A model generated the notes under the pieces. That model did no database searches and was not told the origin of the DNA. It was given only the letters and a program-made list of their open reading frames with translations. A program made the position numbers and the translations under genes. A DNA stretch of 64,000 nt, taken from Candidatus Obscuribacterales bacterium. GTDB taxonomy: Bacteria > Cyanobacteriota > Vampirovibrionia > Obscuribacterales > Obscuribacteraceae. Shown one piece after another: positions 8,841 through 17,973 of this stretch (position 1 is its first letter; each line of letters begins with the position of its first letter). The DNA lies in the NCBI GenBank assembly GCA_021732025.1, contig JAKFVU010000084.1, positions 1-64,000 of the forward strand, read 5' to 3'.

Positions 8841-11800
8841 CTAAGTCGGCGGACCCGTTTTCGGACCGTTCATCTGAGCCACAAAAGTATGGCAATAACG
8901 TTGCCAGTTATTTACCAGGTCGTTATCTGCTAATTCTTGTGCAGGTGTTGGAGGCAGATCCATTTTCACAGACTTTTTGCGACCGCCACCGATGTACTCA
9001 TGTCGCACAGCCATGTGAGGGAAGACTTCGTAGAAGATTACGGGATACCAAATTTCGTCCAGTAAGAGTTCAAGTTGTGAACGGAACACACCGACGCTTG
9101 GCTCCCACTTCATAGTTGATTTTACAAGCCGCACACTGGGATCAAGTTGCCAGATAAAGCGGTCCCCAGCATCGATTGGAGGCTGATCAAGCGCCGATCG
9201 CAATGGTGCGGTGGGCACACCGCTACTAGGCTGTACCTGAGAAATAACTGGCACTGCACTTAATACCGGATTCGTATCAGTCTGAGAACTAGATTGAGCA
9301 TTTTGATATGCGCCTGGCAGAGCAGATGGTGCGACAGATGGTTGACTGTATTGAGGTAAAGCAGGCGACGCGCTCGCAGCAGGAGCAGATGGTGCCACTG
9401 GATATGGCAATGCCTGTTGTGCCACCGGCTGTGATACTACAGTGTGTTGCTGCGCCTGTAGCGATTGAGTAGCTTCTGCGGCAGCTACCGGCTGAGGCAA
9501 TGACTGGGGAATGGGCTGAGGAAGCGGCTGACTCAATGGAGCCTGCGCTTGAACTGGTAACTGAGGTTGAACAGGAGCTTGAGCTGGCGCTTGAACTGGC
9601 GCTGGAGCTTGAACTGGCGCTGGAGCCTGAACCGGCGCTGAAGCCTGAACTGGCGCTGGAGCTTGAACTGGCGCTGGGGCCTGATCCGGCGCTGGAGCCT
9701 GAGCCTGAATAGGAGTTTGACCTGCTAGCGAAGCGGCAGCACTTGCCGCTGGCGACGGAGCAGTAGGATTGGCCGCGTTTCCTTGTGCGGCAAATGGGAA
9801 AGCCGGCCTAGCTGCGGCAGGAGCCTGAGGCATGGCCTGGTTAAGCGGTGAAGTCGGCGTTGAAGGTCGTGGTTGAAGCGGCGCCGTAATTGGTGACGAG
9901 ACTTGAGGAATCGATGGCGACGGTAAAGCTGGATTCGCTCCAGCAGCTGCGGCCGGATAAAAATCATTCGGTTGTGGTGGCGCAGTTGGTGCCTGTTCAG
10001 GCATACCCTGGGCCAGCTGGTGCGCAGCCAAGGCTGCTTTGTGAAGGTTAGGCGAAGCTATAAGCGGATGGCTGCTAGGTACTGCAGGCGCCGAATCGGC
10101 TGTCTCAACTCCAAGGTCGCGAGCCTGCCGACCTGTAGGGCTGACATCCACTGCATCATCTAAATCAGAATCGTCGCTGTCATCGTCAGACTGATCGTCA
10201 TCATCCAAGCCTTCATCATTGGCTTCCTGCTTGAAGCGCTCGATCTCGTAAGGCAAGGGAATATCTAAAACCATTCCACGTCGCAACTCAGCTAATGGCC
10301 GTCCAAACTGATCAAGTCCCGTAGGTAAGTGGTTAACACTAGCAACTAGAGGCCACAAGCTCACGTCTTTCAATGCTGGGTGTTTCTGCGCCACTGACTC
10401 AATAGAATCGGTCAGTCGCACGATATATCTGATTCTGGCGCTATCACTAGGCTTGTCCGCCATTGGTCCAAGGATTTTTTCAATATTCTCGCGCCGAGCC
10501 TGACTCTTGGCTACAGCCGAGCCCATCATGCCATCAACGGCTGAGCCAGCTTTAGCTCCATCCCAACCAGAGCCAAACTTAGAAGCTAGCTCATCTTCAG
10601 CAGTGGCGAACTTACCTCCAGGTACAGCCCCACCTTCTGTGTTAGTGGCAGCATACAAGCGAGAGCGAAACTCTTTGATCTCCACCTCAGTAGGTAACCA
10701 AATAGCCGTGCCCGGTCTAGGATCCACAACTTGTTTGCCTTTCTCCATACGAATAGGCAACATGTGCTTGTTGATTTCGTAAATAAGAGCAGCCAAACGA
10801 ACGTCACGCAGTTGTTTCTTGGCAATAGACTCAAGGGTTTCTTTTTCCTTGACTACATAGCGGCGGCGCTTGTCTTCGTCTTTTTTCTTAGCGTCATCGT
10901 TGCGCAACTGAAATTCCTTCTCTTCCTGTTCTTGCTTCTGCTTTTTCTGCGCCAACAGAGCCATCATCATAGCATTGCGCGAGTTTAACTGGTCTTCCTC
11001 GTCAAACTTCTCTTCTTCTCTTTGTTTCTTAGCTTTTTCGATCAGCTCATCAAATTTAGCGGCACTACCTGCGGTGTCAGATACTTTTTTATCGGGATCA
11101 AGCTCAATTTTTAGGGTGCCTGTCGAATCAACCTTATCACCAGGAGCAACCACCTGTTCAACTCTCACTGTTGGCGCATTCTTCTCAGCTTCAACCCTTT
11201 GACCGATTACGTTTGATGCCACCAATGCATTCTCAATTTTTTGGGCTACCGTCTCTGGACGTCCGCTAGCATCTAGCTTTCCTATCGCATCGACTTTAGG
11301 AGCGTCAACCTTGATTGCCTCTTTTGCACCAGGAAGAAGTCCGTCGGCAAGCTGCTTTGCAGCTAAGGTTAGAGCGCTATCAGGCCGAGCAGCGTCAAGA
11401 CCTTTGAGATCGGCCCGCATATCGACTTTGGCACCAACTTCTCCAGGCAAGCCCAACGCTACTTTATTCGCCTCTACGACAGTAGGCTTTAAGGCATCTG
11501 CTGCAGCTTTCAACGCACCATCAGCGGTCTTCAGATCTTGTAGATTAGCCTTTCCGTCAACGCCTTTAGTTGCATCAGCTGTCAGGCCGAGTGCTTTGGC
11601 CATATCAGAAAGTGCAGCGTTGGTCGTCTTTGCTACACCGTCAAGGGCACCGCCCTTAGTATCTTTGACAATGGTTGCAGCATCAGCTGGCAGCTTGCCT
11701 CCTGGCAGTTCTGAGCCGAGGACAGCAGGTTTAATTCCTTCACCAAGCTTAGCCACAAGCGCTGGATCAATTGCTTTGCCAGCCAATGCATCACCGAGCT

Positions 11801-13370
11801 TGAGGCCCTCACCGGGCTTCAGGCCTTCGCCTGGTTTCATGCCGTCACCAGGCTTTATGCCATCGACTGGCTTCAAACCTTCACCGAGTTTTGCGATCTC
11901 ACCTGGTTTGAGAATATCGCTTGGTTTAATTCCAGCAGCGACCAAATCGCTGAACTTTATTGGGTTGCCGTCGGGCCCACGGAGGGGATTGCCAGCGGCA
12001 TCTAAGGCTCTACCAGGTACAACGTCTCCTGGTTTGATTTCTGGACCCTTGTTGTCAGGAATGCGAACATCTGCAGTTCTAATGCTGGGATCTATAGGCT
12101 TAGCTCCTAAATCTACCGGCTTGGCACCAGTGTCAAATGGCTTATCACCTTGATTAGGCAAAGAAACTTGGCGCGGAACCTCTGCCAATCCTTTAAGTAT
12201 TTCAGCTTGCTGCTGGGCTGGCAAATTCTGAAATGGCTTACTTTCAGCAACGACTTGCTGAAGGCTCTTACCGTCGACGATTGGATTTGTGCGCGGCTCT
12301 AGCACCGGATTGTTAGGATTATTCCCTTGATTGAAGCCAGCATTATTGCCACGTGGATCGACTGTAGGCAGTTTGGCATCTACTACTGGTTGAACCGCGA
12401 CTCTGTCTACAGCAGGTAGTTTAGTGTCTACACTAGGCATCATCGGTGTTGACCGCGTGTCGGTTAAGGTCGGATTAGATTTGATCTCAAGCCCTTGAGC
12501 TTTCGCTTGAGCTTCAGCCTGCGCTCGCAGCTGCGCAAGCTCGGGTGCCTGCTTTGCTTGAATCAGGTCACCGTTACCTGAAATCACTCCCGCATTTTGC
12601 TCTGCTCGCAATTGCCGCTCTGTCCTAGCGGTTCCAGGCTCATTAGTGACGGCAAGCGGTACTTCAGCCCGCACAACTGGTAGGGGCGTTTCTGCCTTAA
12701 CTGCCGCGAGAGGCGTATCGGCTTTCACGGCCGCAGCTGGATTCTCACCGGCTTTAATGCCCAAGCTCGGTGTTTCACCGGCCTTGACCCCAGATGCTGG
12801 AATATCAGCTTTAACCACTGGGTCAGCTCTTGGCTCTAATCGGGGTTCTACGCGAGTTACGGATGGCTCAGCTTTGACCACTGGAGCCTGGCCATCGGTT
12901 ACAGCGGCAGGATCCCGCGAATTTCTACTCGGCTTAACCTCAAGGGAAGGTACTCCGTTCTCATTCCTATTAACAGAATAAATTCTCCGATTTTCACCAT
13001 CAGTTTGGGCAAAAAACTCGTTTCCCTGCACAGTGTAGAGGCGTCCGTTGACAGTTCTTCCATCAGGAGTCTGCATGCTGTCTTGGGTGCGAACCCTAAC
13101 TGGCCCGCCAAAACTTGCGTCATCCTCGACTTTGCGAGCAGCATTGTTGGTCGATCCTGGCGTAGGCAGCTTGTCGACACCGGCGGCATCACGGAAGCGC
13201 TCGGGCAGCGTCGTACCACCCTCAAGATTGCCTTCCTGTTTTCTATCAGGAACACCCGCACCGGCGTCTTTAAGTAAGGCCGCTGGAGTTTGACCCGCCT
13301 CATTAGCTGGTTTAGCCGTTGTAGTTTCTACTTTGTTTGCAGCATCTGCAGGCGAATTCGGATTAGCCAT
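8841..13370 (-). CDS. Very large LysM-domain protein with low-complexity regions
   Basis: The product has 1,509 residues, starts with ATG and has no signal peptide. The first 800 residues are low complexity: VKAETP-type repeats, a KPGEGLKPGD tract near residues 490-550, then an acidic and Gln/Lys-rich coiled-coil-like stretch (EEDQLNSRNAMMMALLAQ, QKQEQEEKE). Two LysM-like modules follow. One is near residue 833 (RRYVVKEKETLESIAKKQL) and one near 977 (IRYIVRLTDSIESVAQKH). An acidic DDDDQSDDDSDDSD stretch, a Pro/Ala/Gln region with APAPVQ repeats (about 1217-1277) and a conserved C-terminal domain (about 1400-1500) complete it. That last domain resembles the C-terminus of the divergently transcribed LysM protein at 13633. 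LysM binds peptidoglycan-type glycans; how this protein would reach the wall without a signal peptide is unclear. A sigma70-like promoter precedes it. Confidence 0.85.
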   Translation of the reverse strand: MANPNSPADAANKVETTTAKPANEAGQTPAALLKDAGAGVPDRKQEGNLEGGTTLPERFRDAAGVDKLPTPGSTNNAARKVEDDASFGGPVRVRTQDSMQTPDGRTVNGRLYTVQGNEFFAQTDGENRRIYSVNRNENGVPSLEVKPSRNSRDPAAVTDGQAPVVKAEPSVTRVEPRLEPRADPVVKADIPASGVKAGETPSLGIKAGENPAAAVKADTPLAAVKAETPLPVVRAEVPLAVTNEPGTARTERQLRAEQNAGVISGNGDLIQAKQAPELAQLRAQAEAQAKAQGLEIKSNPTLTDTRSTPMMPSVDTKLPAVDRVAVQPVVDAKLPTVDPRGNNAGFNQGNNPNNPVLEPRTNPIVDGKSLQQVVAESKPFQNLPAQQQAEILKGLAEVPRQVSLPNQGDKPFDTGAKPVDLGAKPIDPSIRTADVRIPDNKGPEIKPGDVVPGRALDAAGNPLRGPDGNPIKFSDLVAAGIKPSDILKPGEIAKLGEGLKPVDGIKPGDGMKPGEGLKPGEGLKLGDALAGKAIDPALVAKLGEGIKPAVLGSELPGGKLPADAATIVKDTKGGALDGVAKTTNAALSDMAKALGLTADATKGVDGKANLQDLKTADGALKAAADALKPTVVEANKVALGLPGEVGAKVDMRADLKGLDAARPDSALTLAAKQLADGLLPGAKEAIKVDAPKVDAIGKLDASGRPETVAQKIENALVASNVIGQRVEAEKNAPTVRVEQVVAPGDKVDSTGTLKIELDPDKKVSDTAGSAAKFDELIEKAKKQREEEKFDEEDQLNSRNAMMMALLAQKKQKQEQEEKEFQLRNDDAKKKDEDKRRRYVVKEKETLESIAKKQLRDVRLAALIYEINKHMLPIRMEKGKQVVDPRPGTAIWLPTEVEIKEFRSRLYAATNTEGGAVPGGKFATAEDELASKFGSGWDGAKAGSAVDGMMGSAVAKSQARRENIEKILGPMADKPSDSARIRYIVRLTDSIESVAQKHPALKDVSLWPLVASVNHLPTGLDQFGRPLAELRRGMVLDIPLPYEIERFKQEANDEGLDDDDQSDDDSDDSDLDDAVDVSPTGRQARDLGVETADSAPAVPSSHPLIASPNLHKAALAAHQLAQGMPEQAPTAPPQPNDFYPAAAAGANPALPSPSIPQVSSPITAPLQPRPSTPTSPLNQAMPQAPAAARPAFPFAAQGNAANPTAPSPAASAAASLAGQTPIQAQAPAPDQAPAPVQAPAPVQASAPVQAPAPVQAPAPVQAPAQAPVQPQLPVQAQAPLSQPLPQPIPQSLPQPVAAAEATQSLQAQQHTVVSQPVAQQALPYPVAPSAPAASASPALPQYSQPSVAPSALPGAYQNAQSSSQTDTNPVLSAVPVISQVQPSSGVPTAPLRSALDQPPIDAGDRFIWQLDPSVRLVKSTMKWEPSVGVFRSQLELLLDEIWYPVIFYEVFPHMAVRHEYIGGGRKKSVKMDLPPTPAQELADNDLVNNWQRYCHTFVAQMNGPKTGPPT

Positions 13371-13438
13371 ATAAAGGAAGCTCTTCGATTAGTAAATTTG
13401 AGCATCCGGCGTTCAGAAAAAGTTCTGGCGGAAGCCTA

Positions 13439-13467
13439 AATATAATTGTACATACAGCGGATGTCAA
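13439..13467 (-). promoter_or_regulatory. Sigma70-type promoter for the large LysM gene
   Basis: On the minus strand TTGACA (13467-13462) is followed after exactly 17 bases by TATATT (13444-13439). It lies about 70 bases upstream of the ATG at 13370, giving a leader of roughly 60 bases. This is the best -35/-10 match I found in the window. Confidence 0.65.
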
Positions 13468-13632
13468 GGTGCCTGTCGTACCCAGGGCTACATTGAGGGG
13501 TGGGGGGAGATTCGAACTTTTCGATTTAACCTTGGCAAGTGTCGAAAATTTCGTAGAGCTGAATAGATATGGGCACCAAGCGAGAAACAATTTTTTCGCA
13601 GCAATATCTTCTTTACCCCCAGGAACACACCG

Positions 13633-14727
13633 ATGCACAACCAAGCTAAAAGTCGAACTGTTAACTCCGCAGCAAGAATCAAGCATGCAGTAAAAGCAGG
13701 CGAGAGTTTGGCCAGCATTGCCCTCAAAGAATATGGAGATGCACGCTTTGCCAGACTGATTTTGACTATCAATAGAGGCGAAGTGCCCAACCGTTGCGAC
13801 GGCTTCAACAACTATGCATTTATTTTTCCATCGCAGATTTTGCTCTTACCAACCACAGACGAAGCTCAGATTTATCAACGTCAATTCTTCACCGAAACTT
13901 CCCGGGCAAAGTTTGATCTGGCTCACTACGCTAGACCGGCGATGCCATCAGATTGCATTCCCTCTGCAGTACTAGATAACTTTTCTATATCTGGCAAAGA
14001 AGTTGAATCTCACTTTGAAATTGAATCAAGTGCAAGCAGATTAAGAGCCCAAGCCAAAGAAGAGCAAAAGCAAGCTGCCGAGGCAAGAGAAGAACAACTT
14101 AGAGCAGCCAAAGAAAGAGCTGAACAGGTCAAAGCCGAATTTATCAGAGCGGAAGAAGCACGCATCGCCGCTCAACGCGAAAGAGAAAATCAGTGGCAAG
14201 CTCCAGCAGCTCCAGCTACTCCTGCAAGACCTTACCTTCATTTGGTAGCCGAAAATACAACGGCAGCGCCTTCTACTATTGATATGACACCACCGGCCGC
14301 TCCCCCAAGACCAGCCGCGAAGAGAAGTCAGCGTCAAGTTGAAATTGCCGATGATCACGAACTGTTCTTCTCTCAGGGTACTCTTGAAATTACGTCACTG
14401 TCGCATTATTGCAGACTGATGAAATTCGAAGCCATGGAAGCCCAAGCTTCACTGATGATCAAACTTCAGGTCTTTGATCAAAACAGATGGCAAACAATTG
14501 CTTCGTATGTGGTGCAAAAAGAAGCGACCCAAAGATTAGCGCACTATTCAGACGGTAGCTTCGATTTCGTCAACCTTGAACTTCCACGGGCAGTGGTAAA
14601 AGAGCTTTCAGTGAGCGACTTCAATCGCAACTGGAAAAATTACACAAAAGTCTATTTCAATCACAAAGAAAAAATCCGCTTAGAGCAGCTTACTGGTCCA
14701 GCCAACATGATGATGCATGCTGTCTAA
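13633..14727 (+). CDS. LysM-domain protein with coiled coil and shared C-terminal domain
   Basis: The product has 364 residues. ATG at 13633 follows AGGAA by 8 bases. A LysM module occupies residues about 17-78 (IKHAVKAGESLASIALKEYG, then a basic stretch and an ILLLPTTDE end). A charged Ala/Glu/Arg/Lys helix that is probably a coiled coil lies at about 133-190, then a Pro-rich hinge at about 195-235. The C-terminal beta-rich domain at about 250-355 contains NRWQTIASYVV and DFNRNWKNYTK. This domain aligns by eye with the C-terminus of the large LysM protein encoded divergently. No signal peptide is visible. The stop overlaps the stop of the convergent GT9 gene by 4 bases. Role unknown; a partner or functional counterpart of its divergent neighbour is inferred. 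Confidence 0.85.
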   Translation: MHNQAKSRTVNSAARIKHAVKAGESLASIALKEYGDARFARLILTINRGEVPNRCDGFNNYAFIFPSQILLLPTTDEAQIYQRQFFTETSRAKFDLAHYARPAMPSDCIPSAVLDNFSISGKEVESHFEIESSASRLRAQAKEEQKQAAEAREEQLRAAKERAEQVKAEFIRAEEARIAAQRERENQWQAPAAPATPARPYLHLVAENTTAAPSTIDMTPPAAPPRPAAKRSQRQVEIADDHELFFSQGTLEITSLSHYCRLMKFEAMEAQASLMIKLQVFDQNRWQTIASYVVQKEATQRLAHYSDGSFDFVNLELPRAVVKELSVSDFNRNWKNYTKVYFNHKEKIRLEQLTGPANMMMHAV

Positions 14728-15866
14728 GCTTCGTCTGACTCGACTGGTATTTGCGAGCGCATATATTCTTCCATCTCGCGCATAACTTCAGGTTCGAACA
14801 GAACTCCTGGTGGAGTTTCGAGCGCATCGGGCTGACTACCGTTTGTAGACTCTGGGCCAATGGCCTGTCTTATTTTCTCTAGAACTTCTGGCAACATAAT
14901 TTTGCCCATGCATTCACCTGGCTGGCCAGGTCCAGTGAGCTGACAATATTTTTGGCCAATACATTGGCACGCTTGGTTTTGATCAAGAATCTGATCAAAG
15001 TTGCCGTAAGGTCCGCTGCGGGCTGGATATGTTGGACCATATAGGCCGATAACTGGTGTGCCCACTGCGACTGCTATGTGAGCAGGGCCAGTGTCACCAG
15101 ACACCACCACATCACAACATTTTAAAATGGCTGCAGTTTCGTCAAGCTGAAGTTGACCGCAAAGATTTATACAGCGTGATCCCGCTTCCATATTTATGCG
15201 CTGCGCTAACTCAAAGTCTTCCGGTCCACCAATCATGACCGGTATATGCTTGTGGTGATCGAGTATATGTCTAACGAGATAGACCCAGCCGTCAAATATC
15301 CAGCCTCGATGAGGGCGCAAGTGGCCAACACCAGGCACCAAGCCAATTAACGATCCATAAACCATATTGTGAGCTGCCACCAACTCTGGCACTAGTCTTT
15401 CAGCGATGGCATCAGGATAAAGAGTAGGAAAAAGTCGATCAGGAGTTTGAGGAGAAATCGGCCGAATAGTTTCCATAAAATTGCCGACGGCATGCTGCTG
15501 ATTAGGCGAATTGCTATCGCTCTTGTCATAGTGGAGTGCTCGAATCTTGGTGAAGCTCGTGAGAAACTCGCCTCTCATCGAGTTAGAAAGATCGATAAAG
15601 AGGTCTGGTTGCAGCGCTAATAATTGCTTGCGTAGTGCAAAAAAACCGAGCTCTTTGTGAAAATCGACAAACTCGTCTATGGATGGACAGAGGCCAAGAA
15701 GCAACGGGCGAAGGGAACTATGAGACCAGTAAGTTATTTTTGCACCAGGATAATTTAGCCTTAAAGTAGCAGCAACAGGAGTAGCTAAGACGGCATCCCC
15801 GATAGCTGCTGGATGAAAGATCACTATATTGGCGAAAGATTGAGCGCTCGAATCCATACTCTCCAC
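14724..15866 (-). CDS. Glycosyltransferase family 9 (heptosyltransferase-like)
   Basis: The product has 380 residues. The N-terminal Rossmann half contains FHPAAIGDAVLATPVAATLR, typical of ADP-heptose:LPS heptosyltransferases. The C-terminal half contains GLVPGVGHLRPHRGW, then VMIGGPEDFELAQRI, then the donor-site motif VVSGDTGPAHIAVAVGTPVIGLYGPT. The family transfers heptose or related sugars onto lipid-linked surface glycans at the cytoplasmic face of the membrane. The actual substrate cannot be told from sequence. Two cysteines lie in ACQCIGQKYC near the C-terminus, a pattern common in this family near the acceptor region. The first codon is GTG at 15866; ATG at 15857 with GGAG just upstream is an alternative. 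Confidence 0.9.
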   Translation of the reverse strand: MESMDSSAQSFANIVIFHPAAIGDAVLATPVAATLRLNYPGAKITYWSHSSLRPLLLGLCPSIDEFVDFHKELGFFALRKQLLALQPDLFIDLSNSMRGEFLTSFTKIRALHYDKSDSNSPNQQHAVGNFMETIRPISPQTPDRLFPTLYPDAIAERLVPELVAAHNMVYGSLIGLVPGVGHLRPHRGWIFDGWVYLVRHILDHHKHIPVMIGGPEDFELAQRINMEAGSRCINLCGQLQLDETAAILKCCDVVVSGDTGPAHIAVAVGTPVIGLYGPTYPARSGPYGNFDQILDQNQACQCIGQKYCQLTGPGQPGECMGKIMLPEVLEKIRQAIGPESTNGSQPDALETPPGVLFEPEVMREMEEYMRSQIPVESDEA

Positions 15867-15925
15867 GGCCTTTATTGGCTACTCTTCACTGGACTTATTT
15901 TGAATATGACTTATTATTATCAGTG

Positions 15926-16243
15926 ATGAACCAAGATTATTATTACGTTTTAGGTTGGGAACAGCCCTCTGGCAAAGTAGCGATACTTTGTCGTTCTAGA
16001 GGCAATAACCCTGGGCCAGCATATTGCTGGACAAAACGCGAAGCGATTCAGTTGCGCACGCGGCTTGCTAACGACCGACGCGGAGAGCAAAATCCATCTG
16101 CTCGTCGCATTATTCGGCAGCTACTAGTATATAGATATCTAGTACATCATCCACTATTGTGGAGACAAGGTGATCTTTGGGTCTATGCCGATCCAAGTGA
16201 ACTAGAGCCTGTAGAAGCAAGTGTTGCTACCCACGGTTATTGA
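15926..16243 (+). CDS. Small hypothetical protein
   Basis: About 105 residues from ATG at 15926. The same frame extends upstream to a TTG at 15875, which would give 122 residues and leave only 8 bases to the divergent GT9 gene. The sequence is soluble-looking and aromatic (NQDYYYVLGWEQPSGKVAIL, YCWTKREAIQLRTRLAND, then YRYLVHHPLLWRQGDLWVY). I recognise no family. It could be a small regulatory or binding domain; no function is assigned. It lies just before the phosphate-transport locus but is separated from it by 159 bases containing phased repeats. Confidence 0.6.
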   Translation: MNQDYYYVLGWEQPSGKVAILCRSRGNNPGPAYCWTKREAIQLRTRLANDRRGEQNPSARRIIRQLLVYRYLVHHPLLWRQGDLWVYADPSELEPVEASVATHGY

Positions 16244-16278
16244 AGTCTTCCTGACATCAATCTAACATCTAAACCAGG

Positions 16279-16317
16279 TTTAACGATAAATCCGGCTAGC
16301 TTTAACTCGGCCTTAAC
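16279..16317 (+). promoter_or_regulatory. Pho-box-like phased (T/C)TTAAC repeats upstream of pit
   Basis: TTTAAC occurs at 16279-16284 and 16301-16306, and CTTAAC at 16312-16317. Starts are 22 and 11 bases apart, so all three lie on one face of the helix. The cyanobacterial Pho box is built from CTTAACC(T/A)-type direct repeats with an 11-base period, bound by the PhoB-type regulator. The third copy reads CTTAACCA. The site is 86-124 bases before the phosphate transporter start. That it controls this gene is inferred. Confidence 0.5.
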
Positions 16318-16370
16318 CATAGACCTGTTAAAACGCAAGTATCAAGCATAGATGTAGCGAAGAATTTTTT

Positions 16371-16398
16371 TTAGCAAAGAAGAATTAGCAAAGAAGTA
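16371..16398 (+). repeat. 14-bp tandem duplication at the pit ribosome-binding region
   Basis: TTAGCAAAGAAGAA at 16371-16384 is followed directly by TTAGCAAAGAAGTA at 16385-16398, ending 4 bases before the ATG at 16403. Each copy carries an AAAGAAG purine stretch, the only ribosome-binding candidate for the transporter. Confidence 0.6.
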
Positions 16399-16402
16399 TT
16401 AG

Positions 16403-17458
16403 ATGGAACTAGAAACAGTAATAGCGGTGCTGGCGATTGCACTAGCTCTCGCCTTTGACTTTGTCAACGGTTTTCACGACACAGCAAACGCCTGCGCCAC
16501 GGTTATCTACACCAAGGCTCTAAAGCCAAGTGTCGCTATCGTGATGAGCGGCATCCTCAATTTTATGGGGGCTTTGCTGGTTGGTACAGCCGTCGCTCAA
16601 GTAATTACTAAAATTATCCCAGCCGCCTCCGTGACACTGCCAATAGTGGTAGCGGTTTTGATCGCGGCAGTTGTCTGGAATTTGATTACATGGTGGTATG
16701 GCATACCTGTTAGCTCATCACACTGCCTGATTGGCAGCCTATTCGGAGCCGGCATCACCGCAGCCATAGCCAACGGAGCTGATTGGCGCAGTGGTGTTGA
16801 GTGGCACGAACTACAAAAGGTAATTTTGGCACTCTTAATTTCACCACTCGTGGGTTTTGCCGCAGGCTACATTACTACTTGGGTCACACTGAGAATTACC
16901 AAAGAAAAAGAGCGTGAAGTAAGCGCGGCCAAAACCTCTGAGCAGCACGCTGTGATGCGTTGGTTGCACATATTTTCTAGTGCGTCGGTAAGCTTCTCTC
17001 ACGGAAGCAACGACGGCCAAAAAACCATGGGTCTAATCACCCTCATCTTAGCAACCCACTTTGCTAGCTCCGGCTACCAAAGCGATCACGTACCCGGTTG
17101 GGTTATGGGTTCGGCTGCTTTAGCTATTGCACTAGGCACAATCATTGGTGGATGGCGAGTGATTCGCACAGTGGGCACCAAAATTAGTAGAGAGAAGCTG
17201 AGCCACTCACAAGGTTTTGGCGCTTCTATGAGTACGGCAGTGATTATTTTAATAGCCTCGCACATTGGTGCCCCAATTAGTACGACCCATACATTGAGTT
17301 CAGCAGTTGCCGGTGGAACTATTCCCGTGCATGGTAAGGACAAACTCAATCCAAAAACCATGAAGCTAATTTTATTGGCATGGGTATTAACTCTGCCGGT
17401 AGCAGCAACTTTGGCAGCAGTTACCTATATGATACTTAGAACAATCTGGCACGCTTAG
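16403..17458 (+). CDS. pit: PiT-family inorganic phosphate transporter
   Basis: The product has 351 residues and about ten hydrophobic segments. It carries both halves of the PiT signature: FDFVNGFHDTANACATVI near residues 19-36 and SFSHGSNDGQKTMGLITL in the second half. PVSSSHCLIGSLFGAG and APISTTHTLSSAVAGG are the matching internal-repeat loops. The family imports inorganic phosphate, usually as a metal-phosphate complex with protons or sodium, across the inner membrane. A universal stress protein gene starts 40 bases downstream and is probably co-transcribed. The upstream phased TTTAAC repeats suggest phosphate-responsive control. With PPK2 at 40073 this supports polyphosphate metabolism. 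Confidence 0.95.
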   Translation: MELETVIAVLAIALALAFDFVNGFHDTANACATVIYTKALKPSVAIVMSGILNFMGALLVGTAVAQVITKIIPAASVTLPIVVAVLIAAVVWNLITWWYGIPVSSSHCLIGSLFGAGITAAIANGADWRSGVEWHELQKVILALLISPLVGFAAGYITTWVTLRITKEKEREVSAAKTSEQHAVMRWLHIFSSASVSFSHGSNDGQKTMGLITLILATHFASSGYQSDHVPGWVMGSAALAIALGTIIGGWRVIRTVGTKISREKLSHSQGFGASMSTAVIILIASHIGAPISTTHTLSSAVAGGTIPVHGKDKLNPKTMKLILLAWVLTLPVAATLAAVTYMILRTIWHA

Positions 17459-17498
17459 TCTGTACAACTTAGGCTGCACATGAAGGGTAGTAAACGAT

Positions 17499-17969
17499 AT
17501 GAAACTGGTAGTAGCATTTAGCTCACCAAAGCGCAGCGCCAAGACCATTGAAATGGCTGCACATCAGGCCAAAGCTACTGGGTCTGAAATCATTTTGCTG
17601 CGCATTATTCCTGACCCAGAGAAAATGGGCGTTATCGCTCAATTGATTTCATCCGATAGACCAACTGACAAAGCCCAATTGCAGATAGACCAGTGTGTCA
17701 AAGATCTGCAAGAGCAAGGCATTAAGGCCTCTGGCATTGTCAAAGTAGGCGAAGTTGCAAGTGGTATCGTGCAGACAGCAATTGAGCTAAAGGCAGACAT
17801 TCTTTTTGTTGGCACCACCAATGTTGGTGGGCCAAAGTTCTTCCTCATGAAAAAGGACCCAATTGTCCACTATATCGTTGACAATTGCCCCATCACACTT
17901 TGCCTAGTGCGACACGACAGCGCTCAAGAGGCCATTGCTGAAGCAGAAGAAGAGATCGAACTTAGCTAA
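17499..17969 (+). CDS. Universal stress protein (UspA family)
   Basis: The product has 156 residues, the usual single-domain Usp length. It begins with KLVVAFSSPKRSAKTIEMA and contains EIILLRIIPDP, GIVKVGEVASGIVQTAIELKADILFVGTTN and a C-terminal PITLCLVRH strand. The classic ATP-binding G-x2-G-x9-G-S/T motif is only partly kept (GTTNVGGPKFFLMKKDP), so nucleotide binding is uncertain. The gene lies 40 bases after pit in the same direction. It is separated by 4 bases from the convergent helicase gene, across a perfect GCTAATTAATTAGC palindrome at 17965-17978. A regulatory role linked to the transporter is inferred from position only. Confidence 0.85.
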   Translation: MKLVVAFSSPKRSAKTIEMAAHQAKATGSEIILLRIIPDPEKMGVIAQLISSDRPTDKAQLQIDQCVKDLQEQGIKASGIVKVGEVASGIVQTAIELKADILFVGTTNVGGPKFFLMKKDPIVHYIVDNCPITLCLVRHDSAQEAIAEAEEEIELS

Positions 17970-17973
17970 TTAA

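Noticed and set aside
11311-12153. Plus-strand ORF of 280 codons rich in Ser/Pro/Ala
   Set aside because: Antisense to the low-complexity part of the LysM gene; no start context, and the minus-strand frame is far longer with LysM motifs.
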